Below are positions 51,582 to 60,363 of a stretch of DNA of 64,000 nt, piece by piece. Origin of the DNA: Microtetraspora fusca (GTDB taxonomy: Bacteria; Actinomycetota; Actinomycetes; Streptosporangiales; Streptosporangiaceae); NCBI RefSeq assembly GCF_001570365.1, contig NZ_BBYK01000043.1, positions 164,677 to 228,676 on the forward strand, in the 5' to 3' direction. The translations under genes were made by a program, and so were the position numbers. The notes beneath the pieces were generated by a model. That model did no database searches. It saw nothing but the letters and a program-made list of their open reading frames with translations, and was not told where the DNA came from. How positions within the stretch are numbered: the first letter of the stretch is position 1; every line of letters begins with the position of its first letter.

Positions 51582-53177
51582 CTACATGATCAGGATGCCT
51601 GGGTTGAGAATCCCGTCCGGGTCGAGGCGCTCCTTGACGCCCCGCAGGACGGCGACGCCCAGTTCCCCGATCTCCAGCGCGTACGCGCCGAGGTGGTCGC
51701 GGCCGACGCCGTGGTGGTGTGAGACGGTGCCACCCGCCTGGCCGATCGCGTCGTTGACCGCCCGCTTGGCCGACTCCCACTGCGCGACCGGGTCGTCCGT
51801 CTGCGCGGTCACCACGGTGAAGTACAGCGAGGCCCCCGTGGCGTACACGTGGGAGACGTGGCACATGATCAGCGGTGACCCCAGGGAGGCCGTCAGCGCC
51901 TCCCGTACGGCCTCGTAGAGGCGCGGGAGGCCGGACCAGAAGCAGGCGGTCTCCAGCGTCTCCACGGTGGCTCCCGCGGCCAGCAGGGAGTCGCGCAGAT
52001 AGGGCGCGGAGTAGCGGCCGTGCGCCCACTTCTCCCCCGGCTCGGGCCCGAGGGGGTCGCCGCCCGCCTCGGCCAGCGTCGCCGCGGCCTGCTCCCGGCG
52101 GTAGGCCACGTCGCCGGGCGCGCCCTCATACCCGGCGATCACCAGGCAGCCGGGCTCGGAGGCGAACGTGCCGAGCTCGTCCGGGCGGGCCAGGCCGACC
52201 ATGGTCTCGGTCTCGTCCGACAGCCGCAGCACGGTCGGCGTGGCCCCCTCCTGCGCCAGCCGGCGCAGTGCGGCGACCCCCGCCGGGAACGACGCGAACC
52301 GCCACCCCTCGTACGCCCGGATCTCCGGCACGGGCCGTATACGGAGGCGGAGCGAGGTGATCACGCCGAACGCGCCCTCGGAGCCGAGGATCACCTGGCG
52401 CAGGTCCGGCCCGGCGGCGGACTTGGGCGCGCGGCCGAGATCGAGCGTGCCACGGGGCGTGGCCACGGTCAGGCCGACCACCATGTCGTCGAAGCGGCCG
52501 TACCCCGCCGACGCCTGGCCGCTGGAGCGGGCCGCCGCGAAACCGCCGAGGGTCGCGTACTCGAAGGACTGCGGGAAGTGGCCGAGCGTGAAGCCGTGCT
52601 CCGCCAGCAGCCGCTCGGCCTCCGGGGCGCGCACGCCGGGCTCGAACTCCGCGACCATGGACTCGGCGTCGACGGAGACCAGCCGGTCGAGCCGCGCCAC
52701 GTCGAGTGCGACGACGCCGGCGAAGCCGTCGCGGGCGGCGACCAGGCCGCCGACGACCGACGTCCCTCCACCGAACGGCACGACCGCGACGCGAAGTTCC
52801 GCGCACACCCGCAGCACCTCGGCGACCTCGTCGTGCGAGCCGGGCAGCACGACCGCGTCCGGCGCGTCCGAGGCGTCGCCCGCGCGCATCCGCAGCAGGT
52901 CCGGGGTGGACTTGCCGCGCGTGTGCCGGATCCGCGTCTCGTCGTCGACGCGCACGTGCTCCTCGCCGACGATCGCCGACAGCGCCTTCAGCGCGGCCGG
53001 GGGCAGCGCCGGCGCGGGCGGCCGCACCTCGTCGAGGGTCGCGGCCGGGGTCTCGGGCGTGCGGACGCCCAGCAGATCGGCGAGCAGTCGGCGTACGGGC
53101 GGGGGCAGTTCGGCGGCCTTGGCGGGGTCTCCCCATCCGGACCAGAGCATCTGCGCGGGGGGCTGCGGTGCTTCCAC
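51582..53177 (-). CDS. FAD-binding oxidase, alkylglycerone-phosphate synthase-like
   Basis: A 531-residue VAO/PCMH-fold flavoprotein resembling alkyldihydroxyacetonephosphate synthase. The FAD pyrophosphate loop is VVPFGGGTSVVGGL (about residue 132-145). The C-terminal SHHHGVGRDHLG motif, with its His cluster, is diagnostic of the AGPS branch, as is RLDPDGILNPGIL. The GTG start follows GAGGTGACG. It is divergent from glpD. The same flavoprotein-glpD neighbourhood is known in mycobacteria (Rv2251/Rv2249c) with a TetR gene between; that regulator gene is absent here. Confidence 0.92.
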   Translation of the reverse strand: MEAPQPPAQMLWSGWGDPAKAAELPPPVRRLLADLLGVRTPETPAATLDEVRPPAPALPPAALKALSAIVGEEHVRVDDETRIRHTRGKSTPDLLRMRAGDASDAPDAVVLPGSHDEVAEVLRVCAELRVAVVPFGGGTSVVGGLVAARDGFAGVVALDVARLDRLVSVDAESMVAEFEPGVRAPEAERLLAEHGFTLGHFPQSFEYATLGGFAAARSSGQASAGYGRFDDMVVGLTVATPRGTLDLGRAPKSAAGPDLRQVILGSEGAFGVITSLRLRIRPVPEIRAYEGWRFASFPAGVAALRRLAQEGATPTVLRLSDETETMVGLARPDELGTFASEPGCLVIAGYEGAPGDVAYRREQAAATLAEAGGDPLGPEPGEKWAHGRYSAPYLRDSLLAAGATVETLETACFWSGLPRLYEAVREALTASLGSPLIMCHVSHVYATGASLYFTVVTAQTDDPVAQWESAKRAVNDAIGQAGGTVSHHHGVGRDHLGAYALEIGELGVAVLRGVKERLDPDGILNPGILIM

Positions 53178-53198
53178 GACGTCACCTCTGAGGTTAGG

Positions 53199-53212
53199 TT
53201 ACTAAAGAGTAA
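53199..53212. promoter_or_regulatory. Dyad operator between AGPS-like gene and glpD
   Basis: The element ttact-aaag-agtaa is a perfect 5-bp-arm dyad in the 58-bp divergent gap, 23 bp before the glpD start. The form fits a TetR-type site. The gap is very short, so one bound regulator could control both genes. Confidence 0.55.
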
Positions 53213-53235
53213 TAGATGAGGATTTAGGAGGTGCG

Positions 53236-54780
53236 TTGGACTCCTCCCTGAACGCGACGCGGCGCGCCCGCGAGCTCGCGGAGATCCGGGACGGCGTGGT
53301 GGACGTGCTCGTCGTGGGCCTCGGGGCCACCGGCGCCGGAGCGGCGCTCGACGCGGCCGCGCGCGGGCTGTCGGTCGCCGCGATCGACGCCCACGACCTC
53401 GCCTTCGGCACCTCACGATGGAGTTCCAAGCTGATCCACGGCGGGTTGCGCTACCTGGCCGGCGGACAGGTCGGGGTGGCCCGGGAGAGCGCGGTCGAGC
53501 GGGGCGTGCTGCTCCGCCACACCGCGCCCCACCTGGTGCGGGCGCATCCGTACCTGCTCCCGCTCACTCCCGCGGTGCGGTCGGCGCAGGCCCGGATCGT
53601 GATGGCCGGCTACCGCCTGGGCGACGGGCTGCGCGCCACCGCCGGGACCCCGCGCCCCCTGCTTCCGGGGCCGTCGCGGCTGACCGCGGAGCGGGCGCTC
53701 CGCCTGGCGCCCGCCCTGCGCGCGGACGGCCTGCGCGGGGCGCTCCTGTCCTGGGACGGCCGGGTCGTGGACGACGCCCGGCTGGTGGTCGCGATCGCCC
53801 GTACGGCCGCCGCCCACGGCGCCCGCGTCCTCACCCGTTGCCGCGCGCTCACGCTGTGCGGCGACGGCGCCCAGGTGCGGGACGAGCTGACCGGCGCCGA
53901 GTTCGGCGTCAGGGCGCGGGCGGTGATCAACGCGACCGGGGTGTGGGCCGGGGGCCTGTCCCCCACGGTGGAACTGCGCCCGTCGCGCGGGACCCACCTC
54001 GTACTGCGTCCCGGTGCCCTCGGCGGCCTCGGGGCCGGGCTGCACGTCCCGATCCCGGGCGAGCGGAACCGGTTCGCGCTCGTCCTCCCCCAGGCCGACG
54101 GGCGGATCTACGTGGGCCTCACGGACGAGCCGGTGGACGGCCCGGTACCCGACGTCCCGGAAGCCCCCGAGAGCGACGTGGCGTTCCTCCTGGACGTCCT
54201 GGGCTCGGTCCTGCGCGAGCCGGTACGGCGGGCCGACGTGGCCGGCGCCTTCGCCGGACTGCGCCCCCTCCTCTCCGCCGGGGACGCGCCGGACGCGCCG
54301 GACGGCGGGCGCACGGCCGACCTGTCCCGGCGGCATGCCGTGATCACCTCGCGCGACGGCGTCGTGACCGTGGTCGGCGGCAAGCTCACCACCTACCGGC
54401 GGATGGCCGAGGACGCGGTCGACGCGGCCTGTCCCACCGCGCCGCGCAGCCGGACCGCGCGGCTGCCGCTGGTGGGCGCGCGGCCCGCTCCCGGGGCGGA
54501 GGCGCGGCACCCCGGCGTGTCGCCCGCCCATCTGGTCGCGCGGTACGGCTGGGAGGCCGGGGCCGTACACGAGCTGGTGCGGCGCGATCCGGCGCTGGGC
54601 GAGACGGTCGTCGCCGGGATCACCCGTGCCGAGCTGGTGTGGGCGGTGCGGCACGAGGGCGCGCTCGACGTGGACGACCTGCTCGACCGGCGGACCAGGA
54701 TCGGCCTGGTCCCCGAGGACCGCTCGGCGGCGCTGCCCGCCGCCGAGGCGGCGCTCGCCCTCGGTCCGCTGAAAGAGTGA
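53236..54780 (+). CDS. glpD: Glycerol-3-phosphate dehydrogenase, FAD-dependent
   Basis: A 514-residue flavoprotein that oxidises glycerol 3-phosphate to dihydroxyacetone phosphate at the membrane, passing electrons to quinone. The FAD loop VVGLGATGAGAALDAA is at residues 27-42. Other landmarks are FGTSRWSSKLIHGGLRYL, the VINATGVW segment, and VVGGKLTTYRRMAEDAVD. The start is a TTG preceded by a perfect AGGAGGTG site, which decides it. The divergent partner is an AGPS-like flavoprotein that could use the product in ether-lipid-like chemistry. Confidence 0.95.
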   Translation: MDSSLNATRRARELAEIRDGVVDVLVVGLGATGAGAALDAAARGLSVAAIDAHDLAFGTSRWSSKLIHGGLRYLAGGQVGVARESAVERGVLLRHTAPHLVRAHPYLLPLTPAVRSAQARIVMAGYRLGDGLRATAGTPRPLLPGPSRLTAERALRLAPALRADGLRGALLSWDGRVVDDARLVVAIARTAAAHGARVLTRCRALTLCGDGAQVRDELTGAEFGVRARAVINATGVWAGGLSPTVELRPSRGTHLVLRPGALGGLGAGLHVPIPGERNRFALVLPQADGRIYVGLTDEPVDGPVPDVPEAPESDVAFLLDVLGSVLREPVRRADVAGAFAGLRPLLSAGDAPDAPDGGRTADLSRRHAVITSRDGVVTVVGGKLTTYRRMAEDAVDAACPTAPRSRTARLPLVGARPAPGAEARHPGVSPAHLVARYGWEAGAVHELVRRDPALGETVVAGITRAELVWAVRHEGALDVDDLLDRRTRIGLVPEDRSAALPAAEAALALGPLKE

Positions 54781-54923
54781 TCTCGCCACGCCGGAACGCG
54801 TACATGAAGTGACGGAGCGCGACCACCGGGACAAGTGTGACGGAGATCTCCATACGGGGCGGTTGACGTGATGCGGAGGGGGCAGTTGTGACCCCCACGC
54901 GTCCCCGCTCGGCGGGGTATCGA

Positions 54924-54942
54924 TAAGGTTAGTCTTGCCTAA
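54924..54942. promoter_or_regulatory. DtxR/IdeR-type iron box
   Basis: The 19-mer taaggttagtcttgcctaa matches the actinobacterial consensus TTAGGTTAGSCTAACCTAA at about 15 positions, with both conserved half-site cores. It lies 75 bp before the start of the sucrase/ferredoxin-like gene, a normal position for repression under iron-replete conditions. Confidence 0.75.
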
Positions 54943-55016
54943 TTCCACCGGCCGGGATCGAGAGATCCCGGCGCGCGGACCGCGACGAGGACGGACGAGT
55001 GGGAGGACAGACCGGC

Positions 55017-55928
55017 ATGGCGAGAGGGTGCGGACATCCCGCCGCGCTGCACACGGGCGAGGCGCCGATCCTCGCCAGCGCGACGGTCGGCGCCCGGTTC
55101 TGGCTGCTCATCGAGCATTCCGGCCCCTGGGCGGCGTACCTCGACGAGTGCCGGCTCCCCGACGACACGCACGCACTGATCGAGCGGGCCACCGCGCTCG
55201 GCATCCGGCCGCAGCTCATCCGCCGACCCGGTCGGCGCGCCGCCGCGGGCGGCCCGCTGCACGTGTTCGTCGCGTCGTCCGCGGGCCCCCGGCCGTGGAT
55301 CGCGGAGGGGACTTTCGAACGGTCCAACGATCTTGACCTGGGCTCACTCGTGCACGGAGTGGTTCCGGAGTCCTGCATACTGGTGGACGAGCCGGTGTTC
55401 CTCGTGTGCACCCACGCCAAGCGCAACGCTTGTTGCGCGCGTCTCGGGCTCCCGCTCGCGCGGTTCCTCGACGAGAACCTCCCGGGCAATGTGTGGGAAA
55501 CCACCCATGTAGGCGGCGATCGATACGCCGCTAACCTCGTATGCTTGCCACACGGGCTTTACTACGGCAGCATGTCTCAGGCTGCTGCGATCGCGGCGGC
55601 AAACGCGTACCGGAACGGCGAGGTCGTCCTTGACCGTTACCGGGGGCGCGCGGGTATCCCTGAGCCACTGCAAGCCGCCGAGCATTTCGTCCGTGCACAT
55701 ACGGGCGAACTCTCGGTCAGCGGGGTGGCCGTGGAATCCTCCCGGTCGGAATCGGAAGGCGACGCCACCGTGTGCATCGTGCACCGCACGAAGCCTGGTG
55801 GTCTGTCGCGGTTTCGGGTAGTGGTCGAGCCTGCGGTGTTCGCGGCACCGTGCGGCACGGCCTGCACCGAACAGATCTCGACCTACAGGCTGACGGAGCT
55901 GAGCGAGCTCAGTCCGGCATTGGCCTGA
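55017..55928 (+). CDS. Sucrase/ferredoxin-like family protein
   Basis: The 303-residue protein belongs to the sucrase/ferredoxin-like (thioredoxin-fold) family. The conserved CTHAKRNACCARLGLPLA and WETTHVGGDRYAANLVCLPHG segments hold the Cys and His residues that could bind a [2Fe-2S] cluster. Additional Cys lie in the C-terminal CGTACTEQ. The ATG at 55017 is preceded by GGGAGGA nine bases upstream, better than the GTG at 54999. An iron box upstream predicts induction under iron limitation, so a role in iron release or iron-sulfur redox chemistry is likely. The exact reaction is unknown. Confidence 0.9.
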   Translation: MARGCGHPAALHTGEAPILASATVGARFWLLIEHSGPWAAYLDECRLPDDTHALIERATALGIRPQLIRRPGRRAAAGGPLHVFVASSAGPRPWIAEGTFERSNDLDLGSLVHGVVPESCILVDEPVFLVCTHAKRNACCARLGLPLARFLDENLPGNVWETTHVGGDRYAANLVCLPHGLYYGSMSQAAAIAAANAYRNGEVVLDRYRGRAGIPEPLQAAEHFVRAHTGELSVSGVAVESSRSESEGDATVCIVHRTKPGGLSRFRVVVEPAVFAAPCGTACTEQISTYRLTELSELSPALA

Positions 55929-56041
55929 GGCTCTGCGAAGAGCTGGGAACACCACGGCTGATCCCGGCGTTGGACCCAGGGACGCCACAAGCGCCCGATG
56001 CGGCACAAACACGAAATACCTCTCACCAAAGGTGGTTTCTC

Positions 56042-56356
56042 ATGTCTCAGGTACGTCGGCAGCTCGCCCGCCCGCGCCCCAGTTGGGGTTGGCAGGATGA
56101 TGCCGCGTGCCGGGGAGAGGACCTTGTGCTGTTCTTCGGTCCTGACGGCGAGCGTCAGCCGGAGCGCGACATCCGCGAGCGCAAGGCCAAGGCCATCTGC
56201 GCTCAGTGCCCCGTGCGTGCCGAGTGCCTCGACTACGCCCTTTCCCGTCCTGAGAAGTACGGCACCTGGGGCGGGCTGAACGAGGACGAGCGCGCTTCCG
56301 AGCGTCGCCGCCGTATGCGGCGCGCCGCGAGCGCCGGCATCAGCGCGGTCGCCTGA
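56042..56356 (+). CDS. WhiB-family transcriptional regulator
   Basis: The 104-residue Wbl protein has the four cysteines of the [4Fe-4S] cluster: AACRGEDLVLFF, then ICAQCPVRAEC (C-x2-C-x5-C). The GTWGGLNEDER turn and the basic C-terminal tail RRRRMRRA for DNA contact follow. Wbl proteins bind the principal sigma factor and respond to redox or nitric oxide. The FFGPDGERQPERDIRERKAKAIC stretch sets it in a distinct conserved actinomycete Wbl subgroup; a specific name is not assigned. ATG start after AAAGGTGG. Confidence 0.94.
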   Translation: MSQVRRQLARPRPSWGWQDDAACRGEDLVLFFGPDGERQPERDIRERKAKAICAQCPVRAECLDYALSRPEKYGTWGGLNEDERASERRRRMRRAASAGISAVA

Positions 56357-56492
56357 GCCGACTGAACGTCTCCCCCCGACACGCGTCACACGAGGCCGCC
56401 GGGCCGTTCCACCCGCCGATACCCCAACACGGCGGGCGGAGCGCCCGGCGGTTTCGTCTGTCCGCCGGACGTTCCGCGATGCTCCGGCGCGG

Positions 56493-57638
56493 CTACGGGC
56501 GGGACCGGCCCGGCTTGCGCATCTCCTTATGGATGATCTTCCACTTGCGCGTCTCCTCGCTGCGGAGCCGCGCGTCGCTGCGCCGGGCCATCCACGCCGC
56601 CTCGCGCTGGAGCTTGAACCAGCTCTCCAGCCGCCGCTCCGGCAGCTCGCCCGCCTCCACCGCCGCCTGTACGGCGCAGCCGGGCTCGCCGTCATGGGCG
56701 CAGTCGCCGAACCGGCAGCCCTCCGCGAGCTCGTCGATGTCGGAGAAGACGAGGTCCACGCCGTCGCTCATGCCGTACAGGCCGACCCGGCGGATGCCCG
56801 GGGTGTCGATGATCAGCCCGCCGCCGGACAGCGGGATCAGCTCGCGGTGGACGGTGGTGTGCCGTCCCCGGCCGTCGGCGGCGCGTACCTGCTGGGTCTC
56901 CATGACGTCCTCTCCGGCGAGCGCGTTCACCAGGGTGGACTTGCCGGCGCCCGAGGGGCCGAGGACGACGGCGGTCTTCGCGCCGTACAGGTAGGCCCGC
57001 ACCACGTCGATCCCCTCCCCCGTCTGCGCGCACACCGCGTGCACGTCCACGCCGGGGGCGGCGGCTCGTACGTCGGCGAGCAGCTCGTCGAGCCCGAGCT
57101 CGAACAGGTCGGCCTTGGTGATGAGCACCACGGGCAGGCCCCCGCTCTCCCAGGCGAGGGCCACCAGCCGCTCGATGCGCCCGAGGTCCGCGAAGTCGGT
57201 CGAATGCATGGACGGCTCGGCCACGAACACGACGTCCACGTTGGCGGCGAGGACCTGGCCCTGCCCGTCGCCGGAGAGCCCGCCCCGCGAGTCCCTGCTG
57301 ACGCCGCCGCGTACGAAGGCCGACGACCTGGGGAGCACCGTGTCCAGCTCGTAGCGCCCCTCGGGCAGCGGTGCGAGGGCGACCCAGTCGCCGACGCAGG
57401 GCAGGCTGACGGGGTCCTCGGCGGCGGCGCGGCGGATCCGGGCGCTGTAGCGGACCTGGAACTGGCCCTCGGCCGCGATGACCTCGGCGGCGCCCCGGTC
57501 GACGCGGGCGACCCGGGCGGGGACGGTGTCGGCGGGAAGCGGCAGCGCGTCGTTCCAGCCGAGAAGAGAAAGATCGATGGAACCGGAGAACGAATCGGAG
57601 AACAACTCGGTGACACCCTTCGGGAACGGGTGCCCCAC
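56493..57638 (-). CDS. rsgA: Ribosome small subunit-dependent GTPase A
   Basis: A 381-residue circularly permuted GTPase that checks 30S subunit maturation. The permuted motif order is visible: VLITKADLFE (G4), then GPSGAGKSTLVNAL (G1), then IIDTPGIRRVGL (G3). The OB-fold domain is at about residues 45-120. The zinc knuckle is CRFGDCAHDGEPGC. GTG start at 57638. Seven bases upstream ends a 17-codon micro-ORF with a strong ribosome site, suggesting coupled translation. The C-terminal tail is basic. Confidence 0.95.
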   Translation of the reverse strand: MGHPFPKGVTELFSDSFSGSIDLSLLGWNDALPLPADTVPARVARVDRGAAEVIAAEGQFQVRYSARIRRAAAEDPVSLPCVGDWVALAPLPEGRYELDTVLPRSSAFVRGGVSRDSRGGLSGDGQGQVLAANVDVVFVAEPSMHSTDFADLGRIERLVALAWESGGLPVVLITKADLFELGLDELLADVRAAAPGVDVHAVCAQTGEGIDVVRAYLYGAKTAVVLGPSGAGKSTLVNALAGEDVMETQQVRAADGRGRHTTVHRELIPLSGGGLIIDTPGIRRVGLYGMSDGVDLVFSDIDELAEGCRFGDCAHDGEPGCAVQAAVEAGELPERRLESWFKLQREAAWMARRSDARLRSEETRKWKIIHKEMRKPGRSRP

Positions 57639-57644
57639 GATCGT

Positions 57645-57698
57645 CTAGTTGGGCACCCGGAGGTTGACGGACGGCATGGTCGTCAGAAAGACCCGCAT
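57645..57698 (-). CDS. 17-residue micro-ORF upstream of rsgA (possible leader peptide)
   Basis: The frame encodes MRVFLTTMPSVNLRVPN and stops with TAG seven bases before the rsgA GTG. It is preceded by AGGGAGGTGA at ideal distance, a stronger ribosome site than that of rsgA itself. No rare-codon run or regulatory amino-acid run is evident. It could couple translation to rsgA or sense ribosome state. It is too short to be recognised by homology. Confidence 0.5.
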   Translation of the reverse strand: MRVFLTTMPSVNLRVPN

Positions 57699-57802
57699 GG
57701 TCGTCACCTCCCTTGAGTGCAGGCCGCGTCCGGATGGCGGCGTCGGAAGAACACTAGCGCACCCGCCGCGCGTCACCGCAACCGATTTTTCCCCAGAAAG
57801 CG

Positions 57803-57838
57803 GCGTGACCACGCCCCCTGCCGAGGGCGTGGTCACGC
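57803..57838 (-). terminator. Terminator hairpin after glyA
   Basis: The arms gcgtgaccacgccc and gggcgtggtcacgc enclose an 8-base loop, 35 bp after the glyA stop and before the rsgA leader. The strong stem and position support a transcription terminator that separates glyA from rsgA. Confidence 0.8.
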
Positions 57839-57872
57839 GTACGCGATGATTACGCGATGGTCCGGCGTCGGG

Positions 57873-59132
57873 TCAGGACAGGCCGGGGGCCGGGAACTTG
57901 GCGGTCAGCTCGCTGACCTCGTTGTGGACCCGGGCGATGACGTCCTCCGCGTCGCCCTTGGCGACCGCGGTGACGACCTCGTCGATCCAGGCGCCGATCT
58001 GGCGCATCTCCGCCTCGCCCATGCCGCGCGAGGTGACCGAGGGGGTGCCGATGCGGATGCCCGACGGGTCGAACGGCTTGCGCGTGTCGAACGGGACGGC
58101 GTTGTAGTTGGTCTCCAGGCCCGCCCGGTCGAGCGCCTGGGCGGCGGGCTTGCCGCCGACGCCCTTGGGGGTCAGGTCCATCAGGATCAGGTGGTTGTCG
58201 GTGCCGCCGGAGACCAGGTCGAAGCCGCGGGAGGCCAGCTCCTCGGCGAGCGCCTTGGCGTTCTTCACGACCTGCGCCGCGTACGCCTTGAACTCCGGCT
58301 GGGACGCCTCGCGCAGCGCGACCGCGATGGCGGCGGTCGTGTGGTTGTGCGGGCCGCCCTGCAGGCCGGGGAAGACCGCCTTGTTGAGCGCGGTGGCGTG
58401 CTCGTCGGAGGTGGCCATCAGCATGGCGCCGCGCGGGCCGCGCAGCGTCTTGTGCGTGGTCGTGGAGATCACGTCGGCGTACCCGACCGGCGAGGGGTGC
58501 GCGCCGCCCGCGATGAGGCCGGCTATGTGCGCGATGTCGGCGGCGAGGACCGCGTCCACCTCGCGGGCGATCTCGGCGAACGCCGGGAAGTCGATGGTGC
58601 GCGGGATCGCGGTGCCGCCGCAGAAGATCAGCTTGGGGCGGTGCTCCAGCGCCAGGGCGCGCACCTCGTCCATGTCGATGCGGCCGGTGTCCTTGCGCAC
58701 GCCGTACCGGACGGGGTTGAACCACTTGCCGGTCGCGGAGACCGACCAGCCGTGCGTGAGGTGGCCGCCGAACGGCAGGCCCATGCCGAGCACGGTGTCG
58801 CCGGGCTTCAGGAACGCCATGTAGATCGCGAGGTTGGCCGGCGAGCCGGAGTACGGCTGCACGTTGGCGTGGTTCACGCCGAACAGCGTCTTGGCCCGGT
58901 CGATGGCGATCGTCTCGATCTGGTCGATGACCTGCTGGCCCTCGTAGTACCGCTTGCCGGGGTAGCCCTCGGAGTACTTGTTCGTCAGGACGGTCCCGGT
59001 GGCCTCAAGCACGGCCCGGGAGACGTAGTTCTCCGAGGCGATGAGCTTGACCGTGTCGGCCTGCCGCCGCTCCTCGGCCCTGATGAGCTCGGCGATCTCA
59101 GGGTCGACGACGTTCAGCGAGTTCTCAGCCAT
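57873..59132 (-). CDS. glyA: Serine hydroxymethyltransferase
   Basis: This PLP enzyme interconverts serine and glycine while loading one-carbon units onto tetrahydrofolate. It is 419 residues long, as usual. Landmarks are LIASENYVS, KYSEGYPGKRYYEG, Asp199 in AADIAHIAGL, the PLP-binding Lys228 in TTTHKTLRGPRG, and SGIRIGTPSVTSRGM. ATG start at 59132 after AAGGAAAGG. A ZTP riboswitch precedes the gene and a hairpin ends it. The riboswitch would raise expression when 10-formyl-THF is low and ZTP accumulates. Confidence 0.97.
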   Translation of the reverse strand: MAENSLNVVDPEIAELIRAEERRQADTVKLIASENYVSRAVLEATGTVLTNKYSEGYPGKRYYEGQQVIDQIETIAIDRAKTLFGVNHANVQPYSGSPANLAIYMAFLKPGDTVLGMGLPFGGHLTHGWSVSATGKWFNPVRYGVRKDTGRIDMDEVRALALEHRPKLIFCGGTAIPRTIDFPAFAEIAREVDAVLAADIAHIAGLIAGGAHPSPVGYADVISTTTHKTLRGPRGAMLMATSDEHATALNKAVFPGLQGGPHNHTTAAIAVALREASQPEFKAYAAQVVKNAKALAEELASRGFDLVSGGTDNHLILMDLTPKGVGGKPAAQALDRAGLETNYNAVPFDTRKPFDPSGIRIGTPSVTSRGMGEAEMRQIGAWIDEVVTAVAKGDAEDVIARVHNEVSELTAKFPAPGLS

Positions 59133-59159
59133 TGGCGCCTTTCCTTGTCAACATCGACT

Positions 59160-59262
59160 GCCGCGGCGACCCAGGCGCACGGCCTCCGCACGTTCGCTCC
59201 CCGGTGGTGCCCCACCTAGCACATGCCTGAGGGCACGTCAGCGCCAGTCGCGACGTCTCCCA
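59160..59262 (-). ncRNA. ZTP (pfl) riboswitch controlling glyA
   Basis: On the minus strand the leader contains, in order, the conserved pieces gtcgcgactggcg, then a variable stem, then ggtggggcaccaccgggg with agcga, then gcgcctgggtcg. These are the hallmark P1-P2 core (GACUGGCG), the CACCGGGGAGCG block and the P3/pseudoknot CGCCUGGG of the ZTP aptamer. It ends about 27 bp before the glyA start, so it probably controls translation or termination there. ZTP riboswitches upstream of glyA are well established. Confidence 0.85.
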
Positions 59263-59350
59263 CCCTATCCGAGCCTCGCGTCCGGCTCACGCCGCCCGAA
59301 CCGGAACGCCGCGGCCTGGAGCGATTCCCCGGCCTCCGGGCGAGGCGGCC

Positions 59351-60298
59351 TCACTCCGCCTGACGGCGCACGGTGCCGGCCAGGGGCCACATGCGGTCCA
59401 CCTCGGCGTTGAGCGTGGCGCCGATGAACACGGCGAGCGCCGTGATGTACAGCCAGAGCAACACGGCGATCGGCGCCGCGAGCGAGCCGTAGATCGACAG
59501 CGGCGTGAACCAGGCGGCGAGCACCTCGCGCAGGACGGCGCCGCAGACGATCCAGATGATGAGCGCGAGCACGGCCCCCGGAAGCTCGCGCCACCAGCGG
59601 GTCCGCATCGGGACGCTGACGTGGTAGAGCAGGGTCAGCATGACCACCGAGCCGATGATCACCACGGGCCAGTAGAGGATCGCGATGAGCACGCTGTAGC
59701 CCGGCAGCGCCCCCGCGAGCAGCGTGGGACCGATGACCAGCACCGGCATGACGACCAGCCCGATGAGCAGGGCCGCCAGGTACAGCCCGAAGGACAGGAC
59801 CCGGGTGCGGATGATCCCCCGGGTCTCGCCCAGGCCGTACGCGATGGAGATGAGGTCCACATACACGAAGAGGGCCCGCGAGCCCGACCACAGCGACAGC
59901 AGGAAGCCCACCGAGATGAGCGAGACCTGTCCCCCGGCGAGCACGTCGTTGAGCAGGGGCAGGACGACCCGGTCCACGGTGTTGTCCGTGAAGAGCAGCT
60001 CGGACTGGTCGATCACCCACTGCTTGATCCGCAGGACGGTCTCGGAGCCGAGGAGTCCGCTCAGGTGGCCCATCACGCCGAGCAGCCCGAGCACGAACGG
60101 CGGCAGGGACAGGAGCGCGAAGAAGGCCGCCTCCCCCGCGAGGCCGGTGACGCGGTAGTTGACCCCCGCCATGGTGGTGGCCTTGGCGAGCGCCCACGCG
60201 TTGGATCCGCGCACCCAGTCCAGCCGGGCCCGGGCACGCGACATGCCCCGGCGCGAGTCGTGTCTCGGCCGACGTGTGGGCGCGTCCGCGGACGTCAT
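59351..60298 (-). CDS. YihY/BrkB-family inner membrane protein
   Basis: The 315-residue protein has about six helices after a basic N-terminal tail. Family features are GLAGEAAFFALLSLPPFVLGLLG, SLWSGSRALFVYVDLISIAYG and the closing LWLYITALAVFIGATLNAEVDR. The family was once misnamed RNase BN; its transport or structural role is not settled. ATG start at 60298; the longer open frame upstream is an Arg-rich shadow of yccF. It stands upstream of the glyA riboswitch on the same strand. Confidence 0.92.
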   Translation of the reverse strand: MTSADAPTRRPRHDSRRGMSRARARLDWVRGSNAWALAKATTMAGVNYRVTGLAGEAAFFALLSLPPFVLGLLGVMGHLSGLLGSETVLRIKQWVIDQSELLFTDNTVDRVVLPLLNDVLAGGQVSLISVGFLLSLWSGSRALFVYVDLISIAYGLGETRGIIRTRVLSFGLYLAALLIGLVVMPVLVIGPTLLAGALPGYSVLIAILYWPVVIIGSVVMLTLLYHVSVPMRTRWWRELPGAVLALIIWIVCGAVLREVLAAWFTPLSIYGSLAAPIAVLLWLYITALAVFIGATLNAEVDRMWPLAGTVRRQAE

Positions 60299-60363
60299 GG
60301 CATCTAACCGTATTCGCACAGGCGCGGTGTCATGACACCGATGAATGAACCGGCGACTACCCG

